A DNA stretch of 64,000 nt, from NCBI GenBank assembly GCA_025677815.1, contig JAIXMP010000001.1, positions 124,001-188,000 of the forward strand, written 5' to 3'. This document shows, in pieces, positions 1 to 14,056 of the stretch; the stretch's first letter is position 1; every line of letters begins with the position of its first letter. Source of the stretch: Phascolomyces articulosus (taxonomy: Eukaryota; Mucoromycota; Mucoromycetes; Mucorales; Lichtheimiaceae). The notes below the pieces were generated by a model. It saw only the letters and a program-made list of their open reading frames with translations, had not been told where the DNA came from and ran no database searches. Made by a program: the position numbers and the translations under genes.

Positions 1-529
1 TCCAACGTGCATTAAGATTTATTTATATGTGAAAAAAAAAGTTTTTGTCTGCTCATCTATCCGTAAATGAGCATCTTTTTGGATTCGGAGAAACCATCGT
101 TGCAAAAAGAAGATGAGATATATATATATATATATATAAACACGTGCAGTAAATGATATTAAAACGGATATGCTATGTGAATTAAATATGATGGGAGAGA
201 GAGAATGAAATGATTCGTACTACCACTTAATCCATTTAATAAACTTTTTTTTGTTCTTTATGTACACAAGTATATTTATGATAATTTAGTTTATTTTTGG
301 GATAAATGTACAAGTTACAAAATAAAAAATTGAGTGAGTGAGTGAGTACGTGATGATGATGATGATGATAAATTGGATGATGAGAATGAAGAACTTGTTA
401 ATAATAATAGAAGACGAAGGCGGGAATAATATAAGTTATCTACATTTTTTTTGGTTGGTTTTTTTTCGTAATAATACTTTTTATGCAATATAAAAAGGAT
501 AGTGTTGGAATTCGATAGTGTCTTTAGAG
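1..529. other. intergenic, no gene seen
   Basis: AT-rich sequence with a (TA)n run near 118-138, short GAGT and GAT repeats near 330-370, and no ORF with a recognisable product. The last part is probably the 3' UTR of the phosphodiesterase gene that ends at 530 on the minus strand. Confidence 0.6.
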
Positions 530-1700
530 TTACATAAATGTCATGACAATACCGACCAACATTAAAGAGAAAGGCGTCATGATCAAGAGAGAATTGGCAG
601 CCGAGTCAGAATTATCATTGGCAGTATTAGGATCCACCTTATCACATTCAAGTTCCTTGGAGTTATAAGTGACATTATTCAATTGAGCAGCAATTTCCAG
701 TGTTTGTCCACGATTATAAAAATCAACAATCAAAAAGTTGGGTCGCTTGCCAAAAGCTTGATCACAGTCGTTGGCTTGTTTCAAAAGTGAACCTTCAGAA
801 TTGGTGACATTGGCAGATCCACTTTGAGGAATTTGAATGACATTATCTCCCCATGGTAATTGACCATAAAGGAAATGGTTCATGCCATACATCATTTGTT
901 CTTGATTAGCAGGATTTGGAGGTCGGTCAACGGTACATGAAAATGAAGTTTCGTTACGGTTATCATAAGGTGTCTCAAACACATAATCATATTGTGAGTG
1001 TAACCTATATAAACGACAAGTTTTGATGAGTTACACAAATAGACAATTCGCTTTTTTTATTTTTTAATCCGGTCTCATTTTGTTCTTTCTTATATGCCCC
1101 CACCCGATTTAACCGTGGCCAATGAAAGAAAACTTACCATGGGATGGAATTTTGGTCAGCATTGATATCCAAAAAGTTCACTACACGTTTACCAGAAGAA
1201 ATCATTTCTTGCAAAGTAGGCCATGTCAAGTTTTGTTGTGGTTGAACATGAGCATAATCAAGAATACCACTGGCTTCATAAGGTCCCTGAATATCGGAAG
1301 CACTCAAGTCATTGTTGGGAATATTCCACATGATCGTCAAGACTTCATTGGGGTTGTCCTTGAGCCAGGTAGCGATTTTCGTTAATGTATCTTGAGCCTT
1401 GCCAGAGTCAAGAATGGAACAAGATGTATGACATAAATGAATGTCGGTTGAATTTTCACTTCTGACTGCGGATAATTTCAAAGCACGGACACCATCGGCC
1501 AATTGGGCACTGATAGGACATTGTTGATTGGCAGCAGGACTTGCTACATAGGCATATGAATTGTGAGTCAAGACATAAGTCAAGTCGTTATAAGGTCTTG
1601 AACAAAATTCAGTATATCCATTACAAGCATCTTGTGCGGATGCATTCATGGCAAATAAACTGGCAATGACAGTGGTTGCTGTCAATAATCGTTTAAACAT
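530..1700 (-). CDS. secreted PLC-like phosphodiesterase, probably GPI-anchored
   Basis: Two exons on the minus strand, 1700-1138 and 1004-530 (345 aa). The intron has a GTAAGT donor and an ATATAG acceptor, and the join is in frame. I chose the ATG at 1700 because it is followed directly by a signal peptide (residues 1 to about 22, ending NASA-Q). A longer in-frame ORF upstream starts in low-complexity sequence. The body resembles the PI-PLC X / PLC-like phosphodiesterase fold: THNSY with His46, a QL-DGVRALKL stretch, LCHTSC with His91, then LKDNPNEVLTIMW. These are the two catalytic-type histidines and the NP-EV strand of the family. The C-terminus ends in a hydrophobic tail (LLIMTPFSLMLVGIVMTFM) without later charges, as expected for a GPI signal. 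Family members hydrolyse or bind phosphoinositide-like substrates outside the cell; the real substrate is unknown. In fungi these are usually annotated only as PLC-like phosphodiesterases. Confidence 0.85.
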
Positions 1701-1805
1701 TGGGATATTTGTGTATATAGATAAATAAATAAGTTGATATATAAAGGTGTAAAGTGTAAAAAAAAAAAAAATGAAAGAAGAAGAGAAAGAAGTGGTTCTA
1801 GGCAA

Positions 1806-2157
1806 AGAGGGTTTTTGGAGGCCAATGCTATTTATGGTTCGTGTCCTAGTCCAGAAAAAGGAAACTGTTGCTGAATTTGAATTTGAGTTTTGTTTATTTC
1901 ATTTGGTAATTGTTTCTGTCAACCTATTTTTACAACTATTTCATGAGACCAAACAGCATCATCATCATTCAATCACTATATTTCATCAGCCGTCCTAAAT
2001 TAGAAATATCATCGAGTTTTTTTTTAAAATATATAAAAACATGCCGATTTACCTCATCACCAAAGGATGGAAATTTATTTTGGTCCCTGTACCTTTTTAT
2101 ACAAATTTCTCATGATCAAAAGTATTTTTTCATATGGTCTGTACTGTCTACTCTCCG

Positions 2158-2189
<32 letters not shown>

Positions 2190-3857
2190 GGTGTTTCTAT
2201 TTAGTCAGAACCTATAGACTGTTTAGTCTATGGTATATAAAGAAAAACTACACCATAACAAGCATGGTATTATTATTTTATTTGGAAATTCGTTTTTTTT
2301 GCAAAGCCAAAAAAGATACTATCACTTTTGGTAGGAATACTAAAAGGTCTTACTACGCAACCTACAGTTACGTTTATGTAGTAGTGAGTTGCTTAGCAAT
2401 CGCATAAAGTGGAGTTGTTATTCTATGCAAGATACTACATTTTTTACGATGATAATGATGATGATGTTCCATTTTAATTAAGAGAGTCTTCTCTTATCAT
2501 CGGACTTGGCAAATTGTAAATTACTTCACGTTTTTTTTTTATATTCATTTATTTCTTTTTTAATAATCATCAAGAAGTATATATAAAAGTCGCTGCCATT
2601 TTTCATTCAACAACTAAAACACGTTTTTTTCCTTTTTATATATAAAAAGTGTCTGATAAAAAAAGGGGTGAGAAGTATTTTTTTGTTGTAATCAATGAAG
2701 AAAAAAAAAATAAAGTTTCGTAATAATCAGTGTTTTTGTTTTCTTATGGGCTTGGCGCGTTCTACTAGAGGTAACTAGTATATCTTTAATGATCATCATT
2801 AATTCATTCTTAAGGTGTATTTTTATAGACAAGTATAAATAAATAAACAAATAAAAACTTTATTATGATAATGATGATGTGGGGTGAGTATCAATGAAGA
2901 TCGGAAAATCCTGGTCCAAATAGTAATCATATGGTATCCCTTCCATCACCAAGAGAATGGATATATATAACATGAATTATTTTAGTTGATCAATGTATTT
3001 TTATTTGGACTGATTTAAACATATTTTACTGCAAAATGCGAGATAGTCTATTACTAGTACTAGTATTTCACTAGCTAATAATAGTCCCACTTCCCTTGTA
3101 ATTAAAATGCCAATTTTTTTTTAGGTCGGTTCTATGATATGAACTAAAAAAAAAAATCAAAATTCAAAGGAGTCATTGCCATCTCCTTCCCCCCTCATAG
3201 TAATAACAATAAACAAAAAAAAAATATTCTGTAAATAAAAAATTCTGTAAAGATATCTTGTTGGGACCCAACAACAACTCGTTTGAAGTTTACTATACAC
3301 CTCAATCTAGTTTAGTTCAACTTGTCGGATAAATCGGGACCATGTTTACCATCCTTTTTTTTTTATAAACATGTTTTTTTTTCCTTCTATTGTATATGTG
3401 GAATGTCAAGCGGAATTAATAATAACAAATCACCATAAATGTATGTCTGTTATTGTTAGGTTATATACTAGCTAGATAGATTATTATTTCAAGAGTGACA
3501 CATTCAAAAAAGACTTTGATAAGGGGTTCTCTTAAATAGAGTTAGAACAATCAGTCATCATGGTGATGGACGGAGATTATATACAAACGATCCAGGCATC
3601 TTTGTAATAGTTAATTTTTTATGCTAAAATGATACTATTTGTTTCCTAATTTTTCATATAAAAAAACATCAGGTCCCAGTGTGGAAGTGTTCCATTTAAT
3701 TACGTTATTGAAATCAATATATATACTAGATGTGCTTTATTATTGATATTAGCAATAAATTTAGCATATTTATCTATCGTTCATATATTTATATACTGAA
3801 TCAATTCTTCCTCGAATGAACTAAGAAACACTAAACAAGTAAATATAACTATATATA
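1806..3857. other. intergenic, no gene seen
   Basis: About 2 kb of AT-rich DNA. It holds a (TTG)n/(GTT)n microsatellite at about 2156-2190 and many A/T homopolymers. The only ORFs are low-complexity (Cys- or Phe-runs translated from the repeats), so I do not call a gene. Confidence 0.55.
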
Positions 3858-4097
3858 TTAATAAATAGCTCTTATCACCATACGTTTATTTATACATAAA
3901 TGACCAAGTGATTGACTTGCCAATAGGACAAGGAGAGTGCCAAAATAAAAGAACAAATACAATGGCTTGACAAGGTCAACGTGTCTTTTAAACCTATTTT
4001 CCCGTTTGTTTCCAGCCAAACGAGCATGATGCATTTCGTGTTTCACTCCGATTCCTATCTGTATACAACACACCAACCTACTCTTTTTTTTTCTCAC
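3858..4097 (-). CDS. doubtful small membrane-protein ORF
   Basis: A 79-codon minus-strand ORF. Its central part (KHEMHHARLAGNKRENRFKR) is basic and followed by one hydrophobic segment (PLYLFFYFGTLLVLLASQSL), so it could be a single-pass tail-anchored or ER protein. The first 20 codons are poly-Lys and Cys from homopolymer DNA, so the true start, if any, may be the internal Met at KHEM. It would be transcribed divergently from the epimerase gene, with only about 42 bp between start codons, which is tight. I do not recognise the family. Confidence 0.25.
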   Translation of the reverse strand: MRKKKSRLVCCIQIGIGVKHEMHHARLAGNKRENRFKRHVDLVKPLYLFFYFGTLLVLLASQSLGHLCINKRMVIRAIY

Positions 4098-4139
4098 TTC
4101 TTTTTTTCCTTTAAGTAAAATAAAAATAAAAGTTTCCTA

Positions 4140-5582
<1,443 letters not shown>

Positions 5583-5982
5583 ATTATATAATAAAATAAA
5601 ATAAAATAGTTCTTATATATTTATATCTATATAATCAATACGTAATAACCAAATCGAAAGCCAAAGGCAAAGGCAATTGAATAAGAATAAGGATGTTGTT
5701 GATGGGGTGTGCATACCTAATTTATGAGTGTGTTGAAGTCTGATTGGATTATTTGCATGTCATTTAAAAGTACGAATATGCAAGCTGGGGGACTACTCTA
5801 TCAAACCAACCTTTTATATATATATAAATTCATACTAAACCAACCCAACACAACCCAACCGTATCATTCACTTGTCACCCCCTTTCACTCTCTTTTTTCT
5901 TTATTTTCTTCACCCCCTTTTTTTTCTTGAACGCCTCTTTTTCTTTTTCTTTCTCTCTTTTTTTTTCATTAAAAAAACAAAA
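5583..5982. promoter_or_regulatory. promoter and leader of the SURF4 gene
   Basis: The 400 bp between the epimerase stop and the SURF4 ATG hold a TATA-like run at about 5812-5830. A strongly pyrimidine-rich (C/T) stretch follows at about 5866-5970, just before the start codon. Such CT-rich leaders are common in highly expressed fungal genes. This is position and composition only; no transcription start can be seen. Confidence 0.45.
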
Positions 5983-6962
5983 ATGTCCAATATCAAAGAT
6001 CAAGTAGAATCATTCAGTTCAAAAGCTGAAGATATTGTTGACAAGATTGGTCAACCTTTGAAACCTTACATTCCTGCCATTGGTCGATTCTTGATTGTAG
6101 CCACGTTTTTGGAAGATGCTTTGCGAATCTCAACACAATGGTCTGATCAAGTTTCTTATATGCAAGACTATCGTCATTTCCCAAGAGGTCTTAGTCACCT
6201 TTTCCTTGGTTTAAATGTTTTGGTAAATAAAAAAGTTATATTAAAAATACGTGTTGGATGGGGGGTTACACCAACAACAAAAAAATAGAAGGACAAGATT
6301 ATTTTACGATGAGACTAGCATGAATTCTATTACTTGATAATGAACACACTTCTTTCCCCTCAAATGAAAAATAGGTCATGTTGGTAGGATCAGGATGTGT
6401 GATTGCAAAAAGATATCAAGACTATGCAGTGTATGGATTATTAGGTGTTGTCGTGGCACAAGCCCTTGGTTATGGATTAATCTTTGACCTCTCCTTTTTC
6501 TTGCGTAACCTGTCTGTCATTGGTGGTCTTGTCATGGTCTTGTCAGATTCCATGGCCAAACAACGACGTATGTTTGCTGCTTTACCCCAATTATCCGAAA
6601 GCAATCGTCGAACCTATTTACAATTGGCAGGTCGTATCTTGTTGATCTTTTTGTTTATTGGTTCTGCTTTCCATGGTGAATGGTCTGTGATTCGTATTGT
6701 CACTTCATTACTTGGATTAACGGCTTGTGTCATGGTCGCTGTGGGTTTCAAGGCTAAATGGTCTGCCATGTTTTTGGTCTTGTTTTTATCCGTGTTTAAT
6801 GTCATTATCAATAACTTTTGGTCGGTGTCCCATAATCATTTCAAACGTGATTTCCTCAAGTATGATTTCTTTCAAACTTTATCGATTGTAGGTGGTTTCT
6901 TATTGCTTGTCAATATGGGTCCTGGTGGTTATTCAATTGATGAAAAGAAAAAGGAATTTTAA
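5983..6962 (+). CDS. SURF4/Erv29 family ER cargo receptor
   Basis: Two exons, 5983-6222 and 6375-6962, giving 275 aa, the usual SURF4/Erv29 length. The intron is GTAAAT...ATAG and is phase 0. The protein starts MSNIKDQVESFSSKAEDIVD and has the family's conserved first block (PYIPAIGRFLIVATFLEDALRI, then QW-DQ, Y-RHFPRG). Several hydrophobic membrane segments follow. The C-terminus ends KKEF, a KKXX dilysine signal for COPI retrieval to the ER, as in Erv29 and SURF4. The protein packs soluble secretory cargo into COPII vesicles at the ER. The gene is complete. Confidence 0.95.
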
Positions 6963-8189
6963 AAGTGATTTGGAGGACATTGTGTTATTATCGTATGATC
7001 ATACTCTCTTCTTTTGATCCAATTACTTTTTCTCTTTTTTTTTTATAAAAAAAAAACTTATTGTTGTTGTTACTGTTGCTTATTCTTTTCTTGTGTTTGC
7101 TTAATTCTATTCTATAAAATTATATATATATCAATATCACTTTTCTTTTCTTGTCTTTTTTGCTTTTATTACTCCACGCATATTATATTTGGATAAAGAG
7201 AGAGTTTTTTGGAAAAAGGAAAGTAAGGGGAAATTCGACTAAGGGGATGTGGAAGGGGTGAAAAAAGGTGCCCTTTTTTTCGCGTGGCGCGATTGAAATG
7301 AAAGATAGGTAAGGGCTTGTTAAGAAACGTGTCAAGTTTTTTTTAAGGGAATCATGAATTTATATTCAAAGCGTAATATAGACGATCAGTTATGTATTTC
7401 AATACAACATCTATTATAAAGTGGGTCAGAAATCCATATAATTCTGTCATACACCAAGCAAACCCCATAGAGTTAAATTAGTATATATTGCACGCATGAT
7501 ACAGAATCATTTACGCGTTATTATAGGTTTACGTACCCACTAATATGTAATGAATCTGCGCATTTTTCTTGAACTCAAGGAATTCACATTAAGCTATTTT
7601 GTAATTATATAATAAAATAACTATCAACGTATCCATAATCAAATCAAATTCTCGTTCTACGGAGAAAAACCTTTGAACGATAAGCACTGCCATCCAGTCG
7701 GGAAAAAGAGTTCGGATGATGCACTTTTGTTGTAGAAACGACAAGAGCATCGACCAACTTGGAGTTACTTCCACCTTTACGTCCAGCCAAGCAAAAGTTA
7801 TGACTTGAGATAAAAAATAATGGACAACGTCGTTCATTGAATGCACCTTTTTTTTTCCTAGGTTGGATATACATATATCTTTCCAATGCTATCTATACCC
7901 CTTGTTGAATTCGCTCTGAAAAAGCAATCAATTGATTGGCCTTGAAATTATGCTGCAGCATGTGTATAACTTATTCATAACATGAAATTAAGAAAAAAAT
8001 TAGTCTATTTTAAAATACAAATACATCCACTGGTTGCTGCTGAATCAGATAGTACTAGAGAATAATAACCAATTTGTTCACCTTTAAATCTATGACCATA
8101 ACAAACATCCTGCACTCAATGAGCTGGAAGAAGCTTGCAATGAGGTACATGAAAGTTGAACAATATCACGTTTTGATCTACTTCAAGGA
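6963..8189. other. gene-poor region, weak coding relics
   Basis: Low-complexity T-rich sequence up to about 7200, then unannotated DNA. Minus-strand ORF fragments around 7590-7890 and a stretch near 8000-8120 look like old coding sequence broken by frame changes and stops. One of them reads FISSHNFCLAGRKGG, and the Cys-x-x-Gly-Arg could be a worn P450 haem loop. I could not align it well enough to call it. Confidence 0.35.
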
Positions 8190-8457
8190 TTAATTTTCCT
8201 GTAAGTACATAAAGTCCTTGACTCCATAGAGTGATACGAAATGCAGGTCCTTATTTAGCTTTGCATGTTTGATAAATGCTGCAGAATTTCGCGATGATTC
8301 CAATACATGCCCCAGAAAAGGAAGACTGCTGGAAATAAGTCTCACTTCTTGATTGGATGTAATACCATGTTGTCGCCGTACGAACTGTTGCGTTCCATAA
8401 CATGTAAGAACCAAACACAACAGAGAAGATAGAGATAACAACTTGTCGCTTGTCCAT
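8190..8457 (-). pseudogene. cytochrome P450-like N-terminal relic
   Basis: From the ATG at 8457 the minus strand encodes MDKRQVVISIFSVVFGSYML, a plausible membrane anchor. The similarity then moves to another frame, which reads SSSLPFLGHVLESSRNSAAF followed by IKHAKLNKDLHFVSLYG. This matches the start of microsomal P450s (P-x-x-LPFLGH-x-L, then the F-x-L-x-x-G strand). The frame change and the stop at 8190 mean the gene is broken. No convincing I-helix or haem-binding region follows in the next 600 bp. I base this on the N-terminal pattern only. Confidence 0.4.
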
Positions 8458-9314
8458 TTGGTTTATGAAAAAAAGTACAAGATTAAATAAAATTTTCTGG
8501 TGTTTTAGTAATTTTGCTGATGTCGATACGAGGATATCTGTACTTTGGTACCAGAATGAATAAGTAGCTTCCATCATCATAGCCATGTATTGACTAAAAA
8601 AGTCTATATACGTTTCTTTTACGTGAAAAAAAGAAACGAAAAAAAAAGCCAATTAAATAAATTCAGGTGCTCTAGTAAATACTGTTCTTCACGTGATCCT
8701 TACATACTTGTTCCAAGTTAGACTTGCTCTTTTGTCACCTTGATAGTATCTACATTTTGCACGTGAAGCAATCGAAAAAGTCCTTCAATAGTTTTTTTCA
8801 AGCTATCACAAGATGAATTATTAATTGAACACCAGGAACAACAGCAGCATTGGTTTTTTTTTTTTTTTTTTTTTTTTTGCTTGAAAACATACATGCAAGC
8901 AGATGATGATATAATGTAACTAGAAAATGATATAACAATTAAAAAGATGATGTTATTGAATAAATTTTGGGAAAGGCATAAATATATCTAATTATGCGCA
9001 TCTTGATATTTTTTTTTATATTTTTATATACCCATAGTATACCTTGTTGTACATTGACCTTCATTATTGGATAAGTTTATTATTGCTATTGTGTCTTGGC
9101 TATTTTATTACTTTTAATTAGTTTATAATGTCATTCCTTGATGAAAGAGGCAACAGCACTTTAAATAATATAATGATTGAGTCCACTATTGTAATAATTG
9201 CATGCTTCTTAATACAATATTATTTTGTTTCTAACATATGTTGTTAAGAAATGAGTTATACGCGATTACTTTTATAATAATACAATGCTTTGATTTTATA
9301 AGTGGTGATAAAAA
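8458..9314. other. intergenic, no gene seen
   Basis: AT-rich DNA with a T run of about 22 near 8858-8879. No ORF with recognisable content. Confidence 0.5.
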
Positions 9315-9536
9315 AGCATATTTTTCAGTAATACGTAAAGTTAGAATTTTAGTTATAAAGGCAGAAATTTTAAGTTATGAATGGAAAAGATGTTGAGTTA
9401 TCAAGGGATGGGGTTTCGTTATTGAGAGCAAAAATTTGAGTATCTACGTAAGTACGTATGTGACAATAATTTTCAGTACTGTCCATTACTATAAAATTGA
9501 AAGGTAGGTTTTCATATTTGATAACACTGATTTTTC
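9315..9536 (-). repeat. inverted repeat, copy 1
   Basis: Read on the minus strand, this segment matches 14057-14280 on the plus strand over about 222 bp with only scattered differences. Both include an open stretch reading FIVMDSTENYCHIRTYVDTQ followed by IFALNNE. The copies face each other about 4.5 kb apart. The conserved frame suggests a fragment of a repeated coding element, but I do not recognise it. Confidence 0.7.
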
Positions 9537-11478
9537 GTTTATTTTCGCCTCTGATCAGTCGAATAAAAATACCCATTTCGTACATCCCATCGGAAATTTT
9601 ATATAATAAAACGAGTGGCATTCTAAATTATTTTACAACAAAATAAAGTTGATCTATTCAATTAAGAAGACTTAAACCATATTAAGTAATGTCAGTAATG
9701 TGTCAATAATAACATTGGCGTTTAATTGCCTACTATTATTGTGTCGTCCATAAAGTACATGAAACTATAAAATATTCTATTTTACTACTCCACGATATGC
9801 TGAGAATATTACAAAAAGGCACTATCCAATCAAAAGATAAAAACATTGTGTTCGTGAAAGAAATGTGATGTTTACAATTTGTACATTATTGCAACGGGAT
9901 ATTACTGTAAAAAAACCTATTGTCCTCCATTCGTATGATTGTGGAATGAACAATGACTTTTCAAAAACTACAAACTAGCCCTGATAATGAATCGGCGCTA
10001 CGGAGATATATTTCTTAATGCAGATCCTTAGTTTGTGACCAGGTGAAACAAAAATTAAGCTTGGTTACGGAGTGAACCAGGTACCACTTTTAACTCGCAT
10101 AAAAATTTCCATGGCGAAGAACGTCTTTTTTTTTGACATTCACTCCATTTACTTTTCCCCCCCCCATATGACTTATACACGCTTACAAGCATATAGAAAG
10201 TAGGAGAAAGAAAAATAACGACTGCGCCATAAGCAAGGAACTTAATCGAGAAATAAAAAAAAGTATAAAAAGACATGCTGTTTTCCTTCTTTCTCCCCTT
10301 TTTTTTTCATCAGGTCACATGCTCATCATGTAACTTCAGGTTGGAAGAAATTTTTCCAGATTGATTATTACTAGGGTTGCTTTCGGATGTTCCCAGATGA
10401 TGAAAGCATAGCGTAGGCCAACATAATCCCAGGTTCATCATTCCACGATTGTACAACTGGAGCGGTTGACAGTTGTGGGTGCACCTTGGCATCATCATCT
10501 TACACTTGTGAAAAAGTATGGCGCCACTGCTTTTTCATAAGTGTAAGGTGATGATGCCCTGGCAAATCTGGGCAAGTGTGTTTGGTTGAGGCACGAGGAG
10601 GCGATGAGTACTGTCGTGGCCGGTTTTTTTTAAATAATATATCATATAAAAAAAATCAATTAGTTCTTCATGTAAAATAAAACACTTTATTGTTTATCCT
10701 TTTTATCTTAATGAATTGATCTTCAACATTTTCTACTATATTAAAGTGTCTGCCTTTTTTTATGTTGTTACATATCCTAGCCAATTGCTTCGGAATACTT
10801 CTAGATGCACAGACCATACCAATAAAATAAAGAATACGTTGCCATGTATTTGCTTTAAATTAATCCATCGTAATGTACATTGCAATTTATGAAAAAAGAT
10901 TGTTTTATATGCCTTTTTTTTAGTATAGTTTTTGGAATGCTCAAACTTTATTATATATGAGGCTTGATATTACTATACAACTTCAATAAAAATAGTGGCG
11001 TTACAAAACTGTTTATATATAAAACCTAACAATGGTATGAAAACGATTGTCAAAAGTGCTTGACACATATGAATCAGGACTTATATCTCGCATAAAAAAA
11101 TTATTAACCACTGTTTGTTCTATATATGAATATGCTTCTATTATTATCAATGCAAAAAAAAGAATACGCGTATACCTTTTGGCAAGTTCCTCTTTTCTTT
11201 TGAATAAAAACTATATATACATGATGAAGGAAAAAATACCACCAATTATTGATCAATAACTATTTGAACAGTGTACTCGCCCACCCAATGACTACATTCA
11301 AGTTTGTGCATTCCAAAAAAAAACCCATTCAGGATGCCATTGATCACCTTTCCCAATCTTCAGCCACTTAGTTTTTTTTTTTTTTTGGACATTTGTGTGC
11401 GTGTCTATTCTTTATACTGTCGACTTGAAACAATGCGTGTCGATATTACATAGAAAATGATCAAATTTGTTCGTTCTG

Positions 11479-11515
<37 letters not shown>

Positions 11516-12239
11516 AGAGCTTTCGCTCATTATCAGTCTTTCTCATTTAATAATATGGAACAGTGAAAATAACCATCATCGAAAAATATAAAAGGACATC
11601 ATCATTATATATTTTGTAAATATTCTCAGTAAATAAATATAAGTTCTTTATCCTGCTCGATTACAGCCTGTTGCATATTTTCCATTTTTCAATCGAATAC
11701 GTATTTAGATAAATAAAATCTGAAGTGTGCATAGGTGTACCATAGTCAATCTTACTATTATAAGTTTCAATTTTATTCTTTGCAAGAATAGAAAGAAGTA
11801 CTTAATAAAATAAAAGGAAGAACGAGAAGAACATAAACTGCCATGTACATAATCATGAAAAACTGTTTACTCGCTGAAGCTTTATAATTAACCATTAAAG
11901 GAGTGATCGTTTGCTAGACATTCTTTTGTGTATAAAGGAGTTTCATATTTGTATTACTGAGCAATCATTATTATACTCAAGCGAGTTAAAAAAACCCAAC
12001 GTTCCAGTTTGTCTCTTTAATGAAATGATACATGTAAATCATGATTTTTTTAATAAACATTCATAGAAAATGATGTAATTAACTGTAACAAGTAAAGCTT
12101 TAGTTTGTTATCAATAGCTTATTATATTTACTTCTTACAACAGATTTTCGCTTGCAAAAAGTAGTGTGTAATTTAGTATAACAAAAAGTGGGGTCAATTA
12201 CCAATGCAGAAATAATTTAATGGTAACCCAGACTTTGCG

Positions 12240-12270
<31 letters not shown>

Positions 12271-12300
12271 GAGAGAATGGCAATTGTTAAAAGAAAAAAA
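9537..12300. other. gene-poor region between the inverted repeats
   Basis: No convincing gene. Noticeable items are a long imperfect hairpin at 10490-10557 (separate entry), an (AT)n run at about 11480-11510 and an A run of about 28 at 12241-12268. Short minus-strand ORFs at 10055-10498 have no recognisable domain. Confidence 0.5.
10490..10557. repeat. imperfect inverted repeat (hairpin)
   Basis: CATCATCTTACACTTGTGAA on the left pairs with the complement of TTCATAAGTGTAAGGTGATG on the right. The arms are about 30 nt around a short GC-containing centre, with a few mismatches and one small bulge. It could be a tiny foldback element or an RNA hairpin. Confidence 0.6.
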
Positions 12301-13430
12301 AACTAGACTTTATGTAAAAATAACAAAAACGTGTCAGCACGTGTTCTTTCAAGGATATGTCGCGATATTATATTTCCATGACAATGTTGCCTCACAGCTT
12401 TTATCTTGCATCTATGGATAATTACGCTTTTACCACGCTTGAAGAAGCATGTCGCGTAAATATGCAAAAAAAAAACGGGATTTGAATTACCAAGAACAAT
12501 GATAAAATGAACTGTCTCGCAGCAACGAACAAGATCTCTGCTCTTGCCCCCTTTTTTTACATTCCCCTTGAAGATGTTACCCACCCGATTTTCTCTCTTA
12601 CGCTTTCATTGTACAAGCTAAACAATGCCGTCAATGACACGCTTTTGAAGCAGCAGCAAATTCGTGGTCATTTACCTTCCCCCCTCCGCCACTCTGGCCT
12701 GCAACTCTATTTTGTAGCAGCATTGCCCAAGTGTTTCCATGGACCAACCCAACTCGGCGTGCATTCTCCCTGATCAGGTAATAAATGGCTAACATGAAAA
12801 AATTGTAAGGGTCCATGGGGTAGTTCGTGGCATTTGCAAGTGGTGAATCGTGGCAGGCTTGTTTCGGCAGGTACATCCTCGAATGACTGCGAACTTTCTT
12901 TTCTTTTTCTTTAATGGTGCATTTGTCCAGTGCATCTTGGAAGGTTACTCTTACAGCGGGGTAATCGAAATGCCACAGCCTAATGCAGTTTCGGGTATGC
13001 ACCAAAAAAAACTTCTCTCCTTCTATTTTTACGAATAAACTTGGGGAGATGCACGGACGGGAATGACACCATTCATTTGGGGTTGTTTTCGTTACGATAC
13101 GGTACGATCTTATATAGGCGGGGTTGTGGTAAGTGACCCTTGAGAGATGCTAAGGAGACTCTCTCTGCCTCAAGTCGGACAGATATTTCGCTATCGCGAC
13201 TGGGTAAGTAGTCTAGCTGTCGAGCTGCATGGAGGCGAGTGATGTCTGCGAATCTCCCAATGCCGAGACCTACAACAGTCGGCGGGGGTGGACCATTCAT
13301 TGCGACTTTCTCCTTCGCTGTTTTGGACTACCGTTTGAACCTGATCTTTCGCCTGAAAGTACAGGGAGGTGGAAGCTGATGTAATGCCACCTCCTCGTGG
13401 TAGCTTCTGGAAACCATTACTGTATTATTT
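12300..13430. other. GC-richer block of unknown nature
   Basis: About 1.1 kb with clearly more G+C than its surroundings and almost no homopolymers between 12950 and 13430. Minus-strand ORFs at 13073-13300 (75 codons) and 12631-13005 (124 codons) have balanced composition, unlike most chance ORFs here. Neither shows a domain I recognise, and stops separate them. It may be a foreign or old coding fragment. Confidence 0.35.
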
Positions 13431-14056
13431 TTATAATAATGCAACTCTAAACATGGGCTAGGCGCATTACATTTGAATGAAATCATTATTATTGTGTTTG
13501 GTACGTGTTTCTTTTTAGTGCCGTGTTATATATATGGTTTTCATTATCATCGTTATTGTCGTTCTTAAATATTAATATGATTATTGTTTTTTTTCTATTG
13601 TATGTTATTGATCACGCGAGGAACACATACATTCAAGAGATGCAATCAATGTACGATGGGTACATTTGGACGATAAAAGCAAAGTAGCCAAAGGTATCTC
13701 TCTTGGGTGATAGATTGGGCGTGACATGGTGTACCAGGACAACAAACCCAAACAGATGATTGACATTTGATCAAGCAATTGAACCAACGAGGGATACATT
13801 GAATGATGGATGGGATAAAACCGAAAAAATGGTTGTCCCTTGGATCTGAATAATAAAATACGCGAATAGTAATATTGGAGCCGAGATTTATTGGCTTACT
13901 TCTCCATATGTATAATATATTTCTTGAAATTTTCACTTTATTTTTGTTGCATATAAGAACAAATAACACCAAAAGGTTATAAATTGTTGATTGGTTTTGA
14001 AATAACTCAATATTGGATTTGAATGACGCATATACTTCGAGTTTTCGTTTTGCTGA
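13431..14056. other. intergenic, no gene seen
   Basis: AT-rich sequence leading to the second inverted-repeat copy. ORFs on both strands are short and have no recognisable content. Confidence 0.45.

Noticed and set aside
1910..2407. 165-codon plus-strand ORF
   Set aside because: Contains a poly-Cys run from the TTG repeat and no recognisable domain; composition is that of non-coding AT-rich DNA.
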